A stretch of DNA of 64,000 bases, from NCBI GenBank assembly GCA_026224775.1, contig JAMFRP010000015.1, positions 1 through 64,000 of the forward strand, written 5' to 3'. Below the pieces are notes generated by a model, which had not been told where the DNA came from, searched no databases, and saw only the letters and a program-made list of their open reading frames with translations. The translations under genes and the position numbers were made by a program. Below are positions 1 to 8,029 of this stretch, one piece after another (the first letter of the stretch is position 1; each line of letters opens with the position of its first letter). Origin of the DNA: Bacteroidota bacterium (lineage in GTDB: Bacteria > Bacteroidota > Bacteroidia > Sphingobacteriales > Sphingobacteriaceae).

Positions 1-24
1 AGCCAGGATCAAACTCTCCATTGT
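1..24 (-). rRNA. rrs: 16S ribosomal RNA, 5' end only
   Basis: The complement of the first 17 bases reads AGAGTTTGATCCTGGCT, the universal start of bacterial 16S rRNA (27F primer site). By analogy with E. coli numbering the mature 5' end lies near base 24. The gene runs leftward out of the window, so only its first two dozen bases are present. The exact mature end cannot be fixed from sequence alone. Confidence 0.95.
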
Positions 25-381
25 AAAATGTTTTGTTTGTTCACTGACCCTATTATCAATTAATAGAATCTGTGTATTATTATATATCTTTTCACAGATC
101 CCCTCTTTCTCTCTCGTATTCAAACTAATCCATCTTCCCCCTGAGGTTCCGATTTCCTAGCCTGCTACGCTACATGATTTTCTATTTCTTAAAAGAACTT
201 TTTCCCTCGCCTCACGGTTCGGTTTATTTATGTTTTGCCTTATTGAAAGGCTAACTTTTTTAATTTTGTGATCCGGAAATCGCTTCCGGATTTTTTGCCT
301 CCCGGCTTTTCGTTTCCCGCCTCTCGGCTCTCAACTTTCTGCCTTCCGGCCTTTCTTTTTTTCCCGTTCGATTTGGGATTG

Positions 382-412
382 CAAAGGTAGAAACCTTTTT
401 GTTATTTGCAAA
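382..412 (-). promoter_or_regulatory. rRNA promoter P3 (proximal)
   Basis: On the minus strand TTTG (412-409) precedes TACCTTTG (389-382) by exactly 19 bases, a full match to the Bacteroidota promoter. Transcription would start near base 378, giving a leader of about 350 bases. Confidence 0.75.
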
Positions 413-486
413 CTTTATTTTTTTTTAATTTTATAAAGCTTTTTATCCCCACTCTCCTCTCTCTTTTCTCCCTCAATTGCGGGCTG

Positions 487-517
487 CAAAGATGCGACTT
501 TTTTAGTTATCTGTCAA
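487..517 (-). promoter_or_regulatory. rRNA promoter P2 (middle)
   Basis: On the minus strand TTG (517-515, within TTGAC) is followed after 20 bases by CATCTTTG (494-487), one mismatch from TAnnTTTG. The downstream bases CAGCCCGC resemble the discriminator of P1. It is the weakest match of the three but has the same architecture. Confidence 0.55.
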
Positions 518-595
518 GTAAAAAACTACTTATTTTCAGATTATTTTATTTGTCGCTAAATGTTCAAAAAACAACCGCTTTTCTCTAGCGGGGCA

Positions 596-628
596 CAAAT
601 GTAACAAGAATATCCAGCCCCACAAAAA
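596..628 (-). promoter_or_regulatory. rRNA promoter P1 (distal)
   Basis: On the minus strand TTTTG (627-623) is followed after exactly 19 bases by TACATTTG (603-596), matching the Bacteroidota sigma-A promoter TTTG-N19-TAnnTTTG. The bases just downstream are TGCCCCGC, a GC-rich discriminator of the kind expected at stringently controlled rRNA promoters. Confidence 0.75.
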
Positions 629-735
629 CATTTTTACAAAAACTGTATATTCATTTATAACTAACTGTTAAACAGCAGGTATTAGGACATCTTTTTTTCG
701 CCACTATATAGTAAACAGGGCTATTATTGAATTCG

Positions 736-743
736 TATCTTTG
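736..743 (+). promoter_or_regulatory. -7 promoter element upstream of the RNA methyltransferase
   Basis: TATCTTTG fits TAnnTTTG and ends 9 bases before the ATG at 753, implying a 5' leader of only a few bases. No convincing -33 TTG lies at the usual distance. The last three bases form an in-frame TTG that could be mistaken for a start codon. Confidence 0.5.
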
Positions 744-752
744 AAACACGAT

Positions 753-2126
753 ATGGACAAGCTCAATTTCCCTCCTAATTTTTTAGAATCATTATCCGGC
801 GAGCCGGGTTTTGACGCAGAAAACTTCATAAATACTCACGAATTTTCTGAAACACCTACCTCTATAAGGATAAATCCTTTTAAAAAATCAGCAATTAAGG
901 GCAATAGCCAGGTACCCTGGTGCCCCGAAGGCTATTATTTAGATACCCGCCCGTCGTTTACATTCGATCCTTTATTCCATGCAGGGTGTTATTATGTACA
1001 GGAAGCATCATCCATGTTCATCGGTCATATATTAAAAAGCATTAAGCCCGATGGCGAACCTGTGAAGATATTAGACCTATGCGCCGCCCCCGGAGGCAAA
1101 AGCACATTAATCAATTCGGCGATGCAGCCTGAAGATTTATTAGTGGCTAACGAGATCATCAAAACACGTGTACCGGTACTTGCTGATAATTTGAGCAGAT
1201 GGGGAACTGCTAATGTCATCGTAACGAATAACGATCCTAAAGATTTTACGAGGCTGAAAGGCTTTTTTGATATTATATTGGTTGATGCGCCTTGCTCAGG
1301 GTCGGGCATGTTTCGTAAAGACCCGGCGGCGATGAACGAGTGGAGCGAAAACAATGTAAACTTATGCAACCAAAGGCAGGAAAGAATTTTAGCCGACATC
1401 TATCCATGTTTAAAAGAAGGCGGACACCTTATATATAGTACATGTTCCTACTCACACCAAGAGAATGAGGGCATTTTGGATTGGCTTTGCGAAAGCTTTG
1501 AATTGGAGAGTTTGCCTATACCTATATATAAAGAGTGGGGTATAGTTGAAACACAATCTGAAAAGAAGAAAGCATGGGGTTATCGATTCTATCCCGGCAA
1601 GGTAAAGGGTGAGGGATTATTCGCCGCCTGTTTAAGGAAAACCGGAAACCAGGAAGCGATGGGTGGCTTTAAAAATAAGGAGCAGCAAAAGGTAGTTGCC
1701 AAAGAACTGGACCAGGTAAAGCAATATGTTAACGAGCCTGCCGAGTTTTACTATTTTAAAGTAAACGACGACTGGATGGCCATCAACCGCAATCATATTG
1801 AAAGTTTGAATATTTTGAGCCGGAACCTGTATGTAAAGAAGTCGGGCGTGAGGATAGGGAAACTAGCAGGCAAGGATCTGGTACCCGACCATGAGCTGGC
1901 CCTAAGCATTATTGTTAATAAGGATGCAGTTTTACAAACCGAGTTAAATAAAGATCAGGCCATAAAATATTTAAGGCGAGATAACCTTAACTTAACTATA
2001 ACTGAAACAGGGTGGAGTTTAATGAACTTTGAAGGCTATGCCTTAGGCTGGGCCAAACTACTGCCTAACCGGATCAACAATTATTATCCGAAGGAGATCA
2101 GGATATTCTCACAAGCTCCACAATAA
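753..2126 (+). CDS. RsmB/RsmF-type rRNA cytosine-C5 methyltransferase
   Basis: This is an S-adenosylmethionine-dependent RNA m5C methyltransferase of the NOL1/NOP2/Sun family, acting on rRNA in the cytoplasm. The SAM-binding motif DLCAAPGGKST lies near residue 108. The two family cysteines are visible: PCSGSG near residue 180 (catalytic) and STCSYS near residue 229 (release). A C-terminal RNA-binding region follows. At 457 residues it has the length usual for RsmF-like proteins. I chose ATG 753 over the in-frame TTG at 741 because that TTG is the tail of a -7 promoter element. It is divergent from the rRNA operon. Which rRNA base it modifies cannot be told from sequence. Confidence 0.9.
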   Translation: MDKLNFPPNFLESLSGEPGFDAENFINTHEFSETPTSIRINPFKKSAIKGNSQVPWCPEGYYLDTRPSFTFDPLFHAGCYYVQEASSMFIGHILKSIKPDGEPVKILDLCAAPGGKSTLINSAMQPEDLLVANEIIKTRVPVLADNLSRWGTANVIVTNNDPKDFTRLKGFFDIILVDAPCSGSGMFRKDPAAMNEWSENNVNLCNQRQERILADIYPCLKEGGHLIYSTCSYSHQENEGILDWLCESFELESLPIPIYKEWGIVETQSEKKKAWGYRFYPGKVKGEGLFAACLRKTGNQEAMGGFKNKEQQKVVAKELDQVKQYVNEPAEFYYFKVNDDWMAINRNHIESLNILSRNLYVKKSGVRIGKLAGKDLVPDHELALSIIVNKDAVLQTELNKDQAIKYLRRDNLNLTITETGWSLMNFEGYALGWAKLLPNRINNYYPKEIRIFSQAPQ

Positions 2127-2258
2127 ATAGCCTAACGGATGTTAAAATTGTCATTTTAAAATTGCTAGCGTAAAAGTAAAGGCATTATACAACAACTAGT
2201 AGTTAAATTGCGTACAATAACCTGTTAGATTTTAACTGTGGACTAAGATTTGTGTACA

Positions 2259-3359
2259 ATGGACGTTACTGATACTACTAATAATATAAAAGAAGACATA
2301 TTTAACCTGGAGCATTTCTACAACTTATCCCCAGACCTGCTATGTGTTGCCGGTTTTGATGGATATTTCAAAAAGATAAACCCTGCTGTCTCCAAAACAC
2401 TTGGTTATACCAATGAAGAATTATTTTCAAGGCCGATAGATTCATTTGTTCATGCCGAGGATCGTGCGCTGACCTCGCAGAAACGGGAGAACATTAAGAA
2501 AGACAATCCACTATTACATTTCGAGAACAGATATATTACTAAGAATGGTGAGATTGTTTGGCTTTCATGGACATCGATGCCAATTAAAGAAGAAGGGTTG
2601 GTTTTTGCCATTGCCAAAGTTGTCACCCATAAAAAGAAACTGGAGGAGGACAGGAATTCGTTATTGAACAACTTAACCTCCATTAATAACGAGTTGAAAC
2701 AACTCACCTACACAACATCTCATAATTTAAGGTTGCCGGTTAGTAATTTACTGTCTATTTTCAATTTCCTGGATATATCTAAAATTCAGGATAAGGAAAC
2801 CCTTGAATTTTTTGAAATGCTTAAGATTTCTGCTGAAAGTTTAAAGGATACCTTAAACGATTATGTTGATACCTTAAGCCAAAAAAACATTTTAGAAGTA
2901 CATACCGAGGAGTTGAATTTAAATGAATGCCTTAATACTGTACTCCTATCGTTAGGATCATTGATACAAGGTGCAAAAGCGAAGATAGCTATCGATTTTT
3001 CTGTGTACGAAACAATAAACTTTAACAAGGCTTATCTTGAAAGTATATTCCTTAACTTGATTACCAACTCTATTAAATACACCAAACCTGATACAGCCCC
3101 TGTTATTACTATTTATACCAGGGAAAGAGATAATATTAAGCAATTGGTTTTATCTGATAAAGGATTAGGGTTTGATATGGATGCAGTGAAAGACAAGATC
3201 TTTGGCTTCAATCAAAAGTTTCACAATCATAGCGATAGTAAAGGCATCGGTTTATACCTTGTTTATAATCACGTTACAAGTTTAGGCGGAAAAATAGCGA
3301 TTGAAAGCAGAGTAAATGAGGGAGCAACTTTTATTATATCGTTCCCTAAAAGTTTTTGA
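2259..3359 (+). CDS. soluble PAS-domain sensor histidine kinase
   Basis: The protein has an N-terminal PAS domain (about residues 15-130), a short helical linker, a histidine-phosphotransfer segment with the H-box SHNLRLPVSNLL (His near residue 154) and a C-terminal HATPase domain with N box (NLITNSIKY), G1 (DKGLGFD) and G2 (GIGLYLV). No signal peptide or membrane segment is seen, so it should sense a cytoplasmic signal. No response regulator is adjacent, making it an orphan kinase. It is related in architecture and H-box to the kinase at 49691-50857. ATG 2259 is preferred over the TTG nine bases upstream, which sits in a promoter-like TTTG. Confidence 0.88.
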   Translation: MDVTDTTNNIKEDIFNLEHFYNLSPDLLCVAGFDGYFKKINPAVSKTLGYTNEELFSRPIDSFVHAEDRALTSQKRENIKKDNPLLHFENRYITKNGEIVWLSWTSMPIKEEGLVFAIAKVVTHKKKLEEDRNSLLNNLTSINNELKQLTYTTSHNLRLPVSNLLSIFNFLDISKIQDKETLEFFEMLKISAESLKDTLNDYVDTLSQKNILEVHTEELNLNECLNTVLLSLGSLIQGAKAKIAIDFSVYETINFNKAYLESIFLNLITNSIKYTKPDTAPVITIYTRERDNIKQLVLSDKGLGFDMDAVKDKIFGFNQKFHNHSDSKGIGLYLVYNHVTSLGGKIAIESRVNEGATFIISFPKSF

Positions 3360-3384
3360 TTATAGTTTATCACAATTAATAAAT

Positions 3385-3909
3385 ATGAGAAAAAACCTAC
3401 TATTTATACTGATCTGTATGCTGCCATTCATATCGCAAGCACAACTAAAGGCTACTGCCAGCACCGATGTTGTAAGCTTGAAAACCTTTAGCACTGTTTT
3501 GGGTGATGTTGTTAGAGTGGAAAAACTTGATGATTACTTTAAGCCGCTCGGCTACAAGTTTACAAGCGTGGAGAACATCTCCAGACATGGGATGCAAGGG
3601 CATCAACTAACCTACATAGGCGATCACTCAGATTTCAGGATAGATCTGGTAAACCGGTTAAAGCTTAATGTTTTATATGAAACACCATCTGCCGATGAAT
3701 ACAATACTATATTGACGGATTTGCAAACCAGCAATGGCTATAAAATTGTGGATGATGCGGATAACGGCTTAACTACCTCCACAACCTTTGCCAATAGCGA
3801 ATATCTGTTTGTTTTTATGACCAGGAAAACTCAAAACGGAATGCAATATTCCATTAATGCATCAAGCAAAGTGAGCAACCTGGTGGTTAATGATGGCAAT
3901 AATCAATAA
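3385..3909 (+). CDS. secreted hypothetical protein
   Basis: I do not recognise the family. The product starts with a clear signal peptide (MRKNLLFILICMLPFISQAQ), so it should be exported. The mature part is about 155 residues, mixed alpha/beta in composition, without cysteines or repeats. The open frame extends upstream into the kinase gene, but ATG 3385 gives the signal peptide directly at the N terminus. It lies 25 bases after the PAS kinase and is probably co-transcribed with it. No function can be assigned. Confidence 0.75.
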   Translation: MRKNLLFILICMLPFISQAQLKATASTDVVSLKTFSTVLGDVVRVEKLDDYFKPLGYKFTSVENISRHGMQGHQLTYIGDHSDFRIDLVNRLKLNVLYETPSADEYNTILTDLQTSNGYKIVDDADNGLTTSTTFANSEYLFVFMTRKTQNGMQYSINASSKVSNLVVNDGNNQ

Positions 3910-3915
3910 CGCTCA

Positions 3916-4281
3916 TTAATATTGCCCTATTGATAATAACACTAGGGTACAGGCATATTCCGTTTCTATCCCTTTTTCATTTGCCATTTTGCGCAGCTCG
4001 GCATTTTCCGTACCCGGATTGAAAATAATACGCTTCGGATGAGTATTTAATATATAATCATACAAAGGCGGCTGATTTTGGGGGCCTATATATAAGGTTA
4101 TCGTATCAATATCATCGTGTATAATTTCCGGTTTCTCAATTGGCACACTTGCAACTTCACCGGTTTTTATGCCTACGTTCACTATACTATGCCCGTGATT
4201 TACTAATCTGTTTGCGGCCAGGTACGCGTAACGGCTCGAATCCGGGGTAGCGCCTAAAACCAATGTCTTTTTATCAGCCAT
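3916..4281 (-). CDS. CoA-binding domain protein
   Basis: A 121-residue single-domain Rossmann-fold protein of the CoA-binding (YccU-like) family. The N terminus carries a nucleotide-binding loop (VLGATPDSSRYA) and the C-terminal half has the family motif IIFNPGTENAEL. Family members bind CoA through a fold shared with succinyl-CoA synthetase, but their physiological role is poorly defined. The start overlaps the end of the upstream DinB-like gene by 8 bases, so the two are translationally coupled. Confidence 0.85.
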   Translation of the reverse strand: MADKKTLVLGATPDSSRYAYLAANRLVNHGHSIVNVGIKTGEVASVPIEKPEIIHDDIDTITLYIGPQNQPPLYDYILNTHPKRIIFNPGTENAELRKMANEKGIETEYACTLVLLSIGQY

Positions 4282-4753
4282 TTATAATTCTGTTTAATAA
4301 CGCGATCTGCCCTGCATGATAAATATGATGCTGGATTAATCCGTTGATCAACGCCTCATAGGTAACCACTGGCCTATCGCCTCGTTGATCATCTATTGGC
4401 TCATCCCACTGTTCATCAGGAAAGGTTTGGATGATACGTATCAAATTTACGTTAACCAACTTTAAGTCATCAACATAATTCTGCCATTTTTGCTCATCGG
4501 GCTTACCGGTCTCCGGCCAATCGCCGCTGGTGGGTACGCCTGCGGTCATGCCATTCATTCGGTCCATTACCTCTTCTGTCCAGGCAACCATGTGCAGTAC
4601 AATTTCAGCAATATTATGTACAGAGCCGGGTAGCTTTTCGTAAGCGGCCTCAAAACTTATTTTGGCAATTGTATCATATATGCCTGTGCCATACCATGGG
4701 CGGCCTGATAATACTTTTTCTAATTCTTGCTGTAGTTTTTCGGATGTTGTCAT
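4274..4753 (-). CDS. DinB-family protein
   Basis: A 159-residue four-helix-bundle protein of the DinB/YfiT superfamily. Conserved histidines that usually bind a metal are visible: one in NIAEIVLHMVAWTEE and two near the C terminus in LIQHHIYHAGQIALL. Family members include metal-dependent thiol transferases and many proteins of unknown activity. ATG 4753 is chosen; an upstream GTG at 4780 lies inside a palindromic repeat. It overlaps the downstream CoA-binding gene by 8 bases. Confidence 0.82.
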   Translation of the reverse strand: MTTSEKLQQELEKVLSGRPWYGTGIYDTIAKISFEAAYEKLPGSVHNIAEIVLHMVAWTEEVMDRMNGMTAGVPTSGDWPETGKPDEQKWQNYVDDLKLVNVNLIRIIQTFPDEQWDEPIDDQRGDRPVVTYEALINGLIQHHIYHAGQIALLNRIING

Positions 4754-4770
4754 TTTTACATTATCTGATT

Positions 4771-4835
4771 TTACCCCCACCTGGCCTCCCCCTGATATCA
4801 GGGGGAGGTGTCGACGAAGGAGACGGAGGGGGTAA
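4771..4835. repeat. GC-rich palindromic repeat (G-run type)
   Basis: Outer arms TTACCCCC (4771-4778) and GGGGGTAA (4828-4835) enclose a perfect 24-bp palindrome at 4785-4808 built on CCTCCCCCTGAT. It lies between the DinB gene and the oxidoreductase. A related GC-rich palindrome occurs at 34744-34827, and smaller ones at 35243-35254 and 35506-35519. Confidence 0.75.
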
Positions 4836-4842
4836 AACTATG

Positions 4843-6393
4843 TTAATTTAATATTTTTAAAGCCGCTGTTGCACAGTTTATCCCATCAATAGCAGCAGAA
4901 ATTATGCCACCTGCATATCCGGCACCTTCGCCGCAAGGGAATAAGCCGGTTATCTGCGGATGCTGTAATGTTTCTTTATCTCTGGGGACTTTTACTGGTG
5001 ATGAAGTACGTGATTCTACTCCAACTAATATAGCCTCGTTTGTATAATAACCTTTCATCTTTTGCCCAAACACTGGTAATGCCTTGCGTAAGCGTTCATT
5101 TATCCAATCGGGTAATACTTCTTTTAGCTGGATGCTTTTTGTACCGGGCAGATAAGAGTTTTTTGGCAGATCAATAGATTGCCGCCCATTCACAAAGTCG
5201 ACCATGCGCTGCGCGGGTGCCACTAAACTACCGCCGCCTGCTGTAAAAGCTATCCGCTCAATTTCCTGCTGAAATTTGAGCATTTTAAAAGGATCGTTTT
5301 CATCTCCGGCTATATCCTCTAAATTAATCTGGACCACTGTGCCCGAATTGGCATAAGGGTTATTTCGTTTGGATGGACTCCAGCCGTTTACTACAATTTC
5401 ATTTGCTTCTGTTGCGCATGGCGCGATAATACCACCGGGACACATACAAAAGGAGAATACACCACGGCCATCAACCTGCTCAACCAAACTATAATAGGAT
5501 GGAGGCAAGTCATCGCCCCGAATTTCGCAATGATATTGCGCACGGTCAATAATTTCCTGCGGATGCTCAATCCGAACACCTAAAGCAAAAGGCTTGGCTT
5601 CTATCAATACATTTTGGTGATGCAACATTTCAAACACATCGCGCGCGGAATGGCCCGTTGCCAGTATTACCGCTTCAGAAGTTATTTTTTCGCCTGATGC
5701 CAGTTCAACTCCTTTAATTTTATCGAAGGATATTATCAATGAGGCAACTTTCGCATCAAAGCGAATTTCTCCGCCTGCGTTGAGTATCGTTTCCCGAATA
5801 GCGGTGATAATCTGTGGTAACTTGTTAGTACCAATGTGCGGGCGGGCATCAACCAAAATATCGGTCGTCGCGCCATGCGCCACAAATATTTTCAATACCT
5901 GGTTTACATCGCCACGTTTGGTAGAACGGGTATAGAGTTTGCCGTCGGAATAAGTTCCTGCCCCACCTTCGCCAAAGCAATAATTACTCTCGGGATTTAC
6001 TAAACCCTGTTTGTTGATATTTGCCAAATCGCGGCGACGGTCTTTTACTTCCTTGCCACGTTCTATAATAATTGGTTTTAAGCCCAACTCAATACACTGC
6101 AAAGCAGCAAATAAACCAGCCGGACCAGCGCCTACTATAATAACAGGCTTAGCTTCCTTTACTTCAGGATAATTTACAGTGTAAGTTTCAGGCTTAAATG
6201 GTTCATCAATATAAACCTTTAGCTGCATGCGATAAACAACTTTTCGTCCGCGGGCATCAATAGAGCGTTTGAGTATTTGAAACCCGGTAATTTTATTAAG
6301 GGAGATTTTTAATGCTGATGCTGCAAGACCTTTTAATACGGCCTCATCTTCATGCTGCCCGGGAGGGCATACTATTTCAATTTCTTTTATCAT
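4843..6393 (-). CDS. FAD-dependent oxidoreductase (COG2509-type)
   Basis: A 516-residue flavoprotein. After an N-terminal domain of about 80 residues comes the dinucleotide-binding motif VIIVGAGPAGLFAA (about residues 85-100), then ERGKEVKDRRRD, and an NAD/FAD motif in AVILATGHSARD. The C terminus, GLFPCGEGAGYAGGI, is typical of this class. Family members are annotated as NAD(P)/FAD-dependent or FAD-dependent dehydrogenases of unknown substrate. No signal peptide is present. A promoter-like element lies 30 bases upstream, and the short leader can fold a CCGGGAT/AACCCGG-type hairpin. Physiological role unknown. Confidence 0.88.
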   Translation of the reverse strand: MIKEIEIVCPPGQHEDEAVLKGLAASALKISLNKITGFQILKRSIDARGRKVVYRMQLKVYIDEPFKPETYTVNYPEVKEAKPVIIVGAGPAGLFAALQCIELGLKPIIIERGKEVKDRRRDLANINKQGLVNPESNYCFGEGGAGTYSDGKLYTRSTKRGDVNQVLKIFVAHGATTDILVDARPHIGTNKLPQIITAIRETILNAGGEIRFDAKVASLIISFDKIKGVELASGEKITSEAVILATGHSARDVFEMLHHQNVLIEAKPFALGVRIEHPQEIIDRAQYHCEIRGDDLPPSYYSLVEQVDGRGVFSFCMCPGGIIAPCATEANEIVVNGWSPSKRNNPYANSGTVVQINLEDIAGDENDPFKMLKFQQEIERIAFTAGGGSLVAPAQRMVDFVNGRQSIDLPKNSYLPGTKSIQLKEVLPDWINERLRKALPVFGQKMKGYYTNEAILVGVESRTSSPVKVPRDKETLQHPQITGLFPCGEGAGYAGGIISAAIDGINCATAALKILN

Positions 6394-6423
6394 GTTGTTG
6401 CCGGGTTTTTATCCCGGATACGG

Positions 6424-6431
6424 CAAAGATA
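6424..6431 (-). promoter_or_regulatory. -7 promoter element for the oxidoreductase gene
   Basis: The minus strand reads TATCTTTG about 30 bases upstream of the start at 6393. A TTG sits 23 bases further upstream (6457-6455), a long but tolerated spacing. Confidence 0.45.
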
Positions 6432-6588
6432 AAAGTTTTAGATGTTATTAGCGGCAACCGTCCGCAAGCAAACGTTAAACGTCCGTTATCGAACAGTTAT
6501 GAAAGCACCTTAATGCATAAAATATTATAAATCAACAACATATATTAAGGGTATCAATTTTGGCATAGGCTCATCAAATAGCAAAAAA

Positions 6589-7161
6589 ATGAGCACAGAT
6601 AATTATTTAAGGTTTATATGGGAAGGTTGCTTACGTAACGAACCTAAATACCAGGAATTACTATATAAAACACTATCGCCAAAAATGATGGCGGTTTGCA
6701 TTCGATATGCAAAAGATAAAGACGAGGCGCAGGATATTTTACAGGAGGGGTTTGTAAAACTATTTAATAACCTGCACAATTACCGTGGTGAGGGTAGCCT
6801 GGAAGGTTGGATACACCGTATTATGGTACATTCCGCCATATCACGCTATCGTAAATCACGTACTATGGTTTTGGTTGATGATTTTGGTGAAGACAGCAAC
6901 ATGATGGCAGGCACCACGCGTAACGATAACACCCTTGAGGCTGCCGACTTACTACAAATGATAGATCAATTACCTGATACTTATCGTTCGGTATTTAACA
7001 TGTATGCTATTGAAGGTTTTTCGCATCAGGAAATAGGGACTAAGCTTGGCATGTCGGAACTGCTATCAAGAACTACCTTATGCCGTGCAAGAGGTATTTT
7101 GAAAAACCGACTGAACAAACTGAATAAATTGGAGGACAGGGAATTACATGCAGTAGCCTGA
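6589..7161 (+). CDS. ECF-type RNA polymerase sigma factor
   Basis: A 190-residue extracytoplasmic-function sigma-70 factor. Region 2 is seen as KDEAQDILQEGFVKLF followed by GWIHRIMVHSAISRYRKSR (about residues 45-100). Region 4 with its helix-turn-helix is at LPDTYRSVFNMYAIEGFSHQ onward (about residues 130-180). It has no adjacent anti-sigma factor, unlike the second sigma factor at 36453, so its control is not visible here. The start ATG follows an A-rich stretch, as is common in this phylum. Confidence 0.9.
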   Translation: MSTDNYLRFIWEGCLRNEPKYQELLYKTLSPKMMAVCIRYAKDKDEAQDILQEGFVKLFNNLHNYRGEGSLEGWIHRIMVHSAISRYRKSRTMVLVDDFGEDSNMMAGTTRNDNTLEAADLLQMIDQLPDTYRSVFNMYAIEGFSHQEIGTKLGMSELLSRTTLCRARGILKNRLNKLNKLEDRELHAVA

Positions 7162-7465
7162 ATTTAATTAGAAAATCGCATTCCATTCAGCTCTATTTTG
7201 TCATTTTAATGTCATCTGAAAATTAGAAAAATCAAATCTTATTAAACTAAAGGTTAATTTAAATCAGTGTAGATTATACACGATGGTGGCATTTTATAGA
7301 AATTAAACACAAACGCCCGTTTGTATACCAAATACATTATTTCATATAACGAAAGCCAAAGTTCATCATTAAAAAAAGCGCGAAACTTTCAATTAAACAT
7401 TAATTAATTCTTTTACGTTATTAGGGTAATTTTAACCGGCTTTGGGCCCCTAATTAATTTATTAA
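7162..7465. other. intergenic region without recognised features
   Basis: About 300 AT-rich bases between the sigma factor gene and the ankyrin gene. I see no open frame, no exact TAnnTTTG element in a useful position and no strong hairpin. Confidence 0.6.
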
Positions 7466-7891
7466 ATGAAAAAGAAAGTTATTCTATTAAGCTTATTTGT
7501 ACTGTTCTCACTACCAATTTTTGCTCAAAACATCTTTACTGCTGCCAAAACAAACGACATCCCCGGCATCAAATTCTTGTTAAACAGTGGCGTTAATGTA
7601 AACTCTCGTGACGCGCAAGGCGAAACACCTTTAATTGTTGCTGTGCAGAGCGGACAACTACGCGCCGCCAAACTTTTACTTGAAGAAGATGCTGACATCA
7701 ACCTTCAGGATAAAGCAGGTGATACCGCTTTAATTGACGCGGTAAATTCAGGCAATGCCGCTCTTGTAAAAACACTTATTGATCGTGGCGCTAACGTAAA
7801 AATTGCCGATAAGAATCATAAAATTGCCGCCGATTATGCAAAGGCATCTAACAATACCGACATATTAAATTTATTGAATACCAATATTTAG
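7466..7891 (+). CDS. secreted ankyrin-repeat protein
   Basis: A 141-residue protein with a signal peptide (MKKKVILLSLFVLFSLPIFA) followed by about four ankyrin repeats. Typical repeat text is seen in GETPLIVAVQSGQLRAAKLL and GDTALIDAVNSGNAALVKTL. Ankyrin repeats mediate protein-protein contacts; the partner is unknown. Export to the periplasm is predicted. The gene stands alone and is followed by a palindromic repeat. Confidence 0.85.
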   Translation: MKKKVILLSLFVLFSLPIFAQNIFTAAKTNDIPGIKFLLNSGVNVNSRDAQGETPLIVAVQSGQLRAAKLLLEEDADINLQDKAGDTALIDAVNSGNAALVKTLIDRGANVKIADKNHKIAADYAKASNNTDILNLLNTNI

Positions 7892-7914
7892 AAGCTGTTT
7901 AAAAATTATAAAAC

Positions 7915-8005
7915 TATCGTCATTGCGAGCGAAGCGTGGCAATCCCAAGCTATGCAGAGCCGCTCTGTAAGTAGGTGATTGCCGCGCTTCGCTCGCAATG
8001 ACGAT
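7915..8005 (+). repeat. palindromic repeat, subfamily I, copy A
   Basis: The left arm begins ATCGTCATTGCGAGCGAAGC and continues GTGGCAATCCC; the right arm is its near-complement ending GCTCGCAATGACGAT. The centre contains CTATGCA next to the left arm and CTCTGTAAGT next to the right arm, which gives the element a direction (plus). It lies between the converging ankyrin and GH65 genes. Further copies are at 23231, 23382 (half), 23807 and 35331. Confidence 0.9.
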
Positions 8006-8029
8006 TTGTTTTTATAAGAATACTTTCAA

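Larger units (their letters stand above)
25..630 (-). promoter_or_regulatory. 16S rRNA operon leader and promoter region
   Basis: This 600-base stretch has no convincing gene. Read on the minus strand it holds three promoter-like elements (listed separately) and then a purine-rich leader of about 350 bases before 16S. The leader has repeated GCCGGGAGGC/GCCGAGAGGC-like blocks (about 300-355) and a strong hairpin at 271-291 (ATCCGGAA arms). Such structure fits rRNA precursor processing or antitermination, but that role is inferred. The hairpin with its T run at 292-296 could also stop plus-strand transcription heading into the operon. Confidence 0.75.

Noticed and set aside
1..24. IS or primer artefact at the window edge
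   Set aside because: The sequence is the natural 16S 5' end and the upstream region has proper rRNA promoters.
406..588. 60-codon plus-strand frame in the rRNA leader
   Set aside because: Low-complexity Phe/Leu-rich text overlapping the rRNA promoters; no homology or initiation context.
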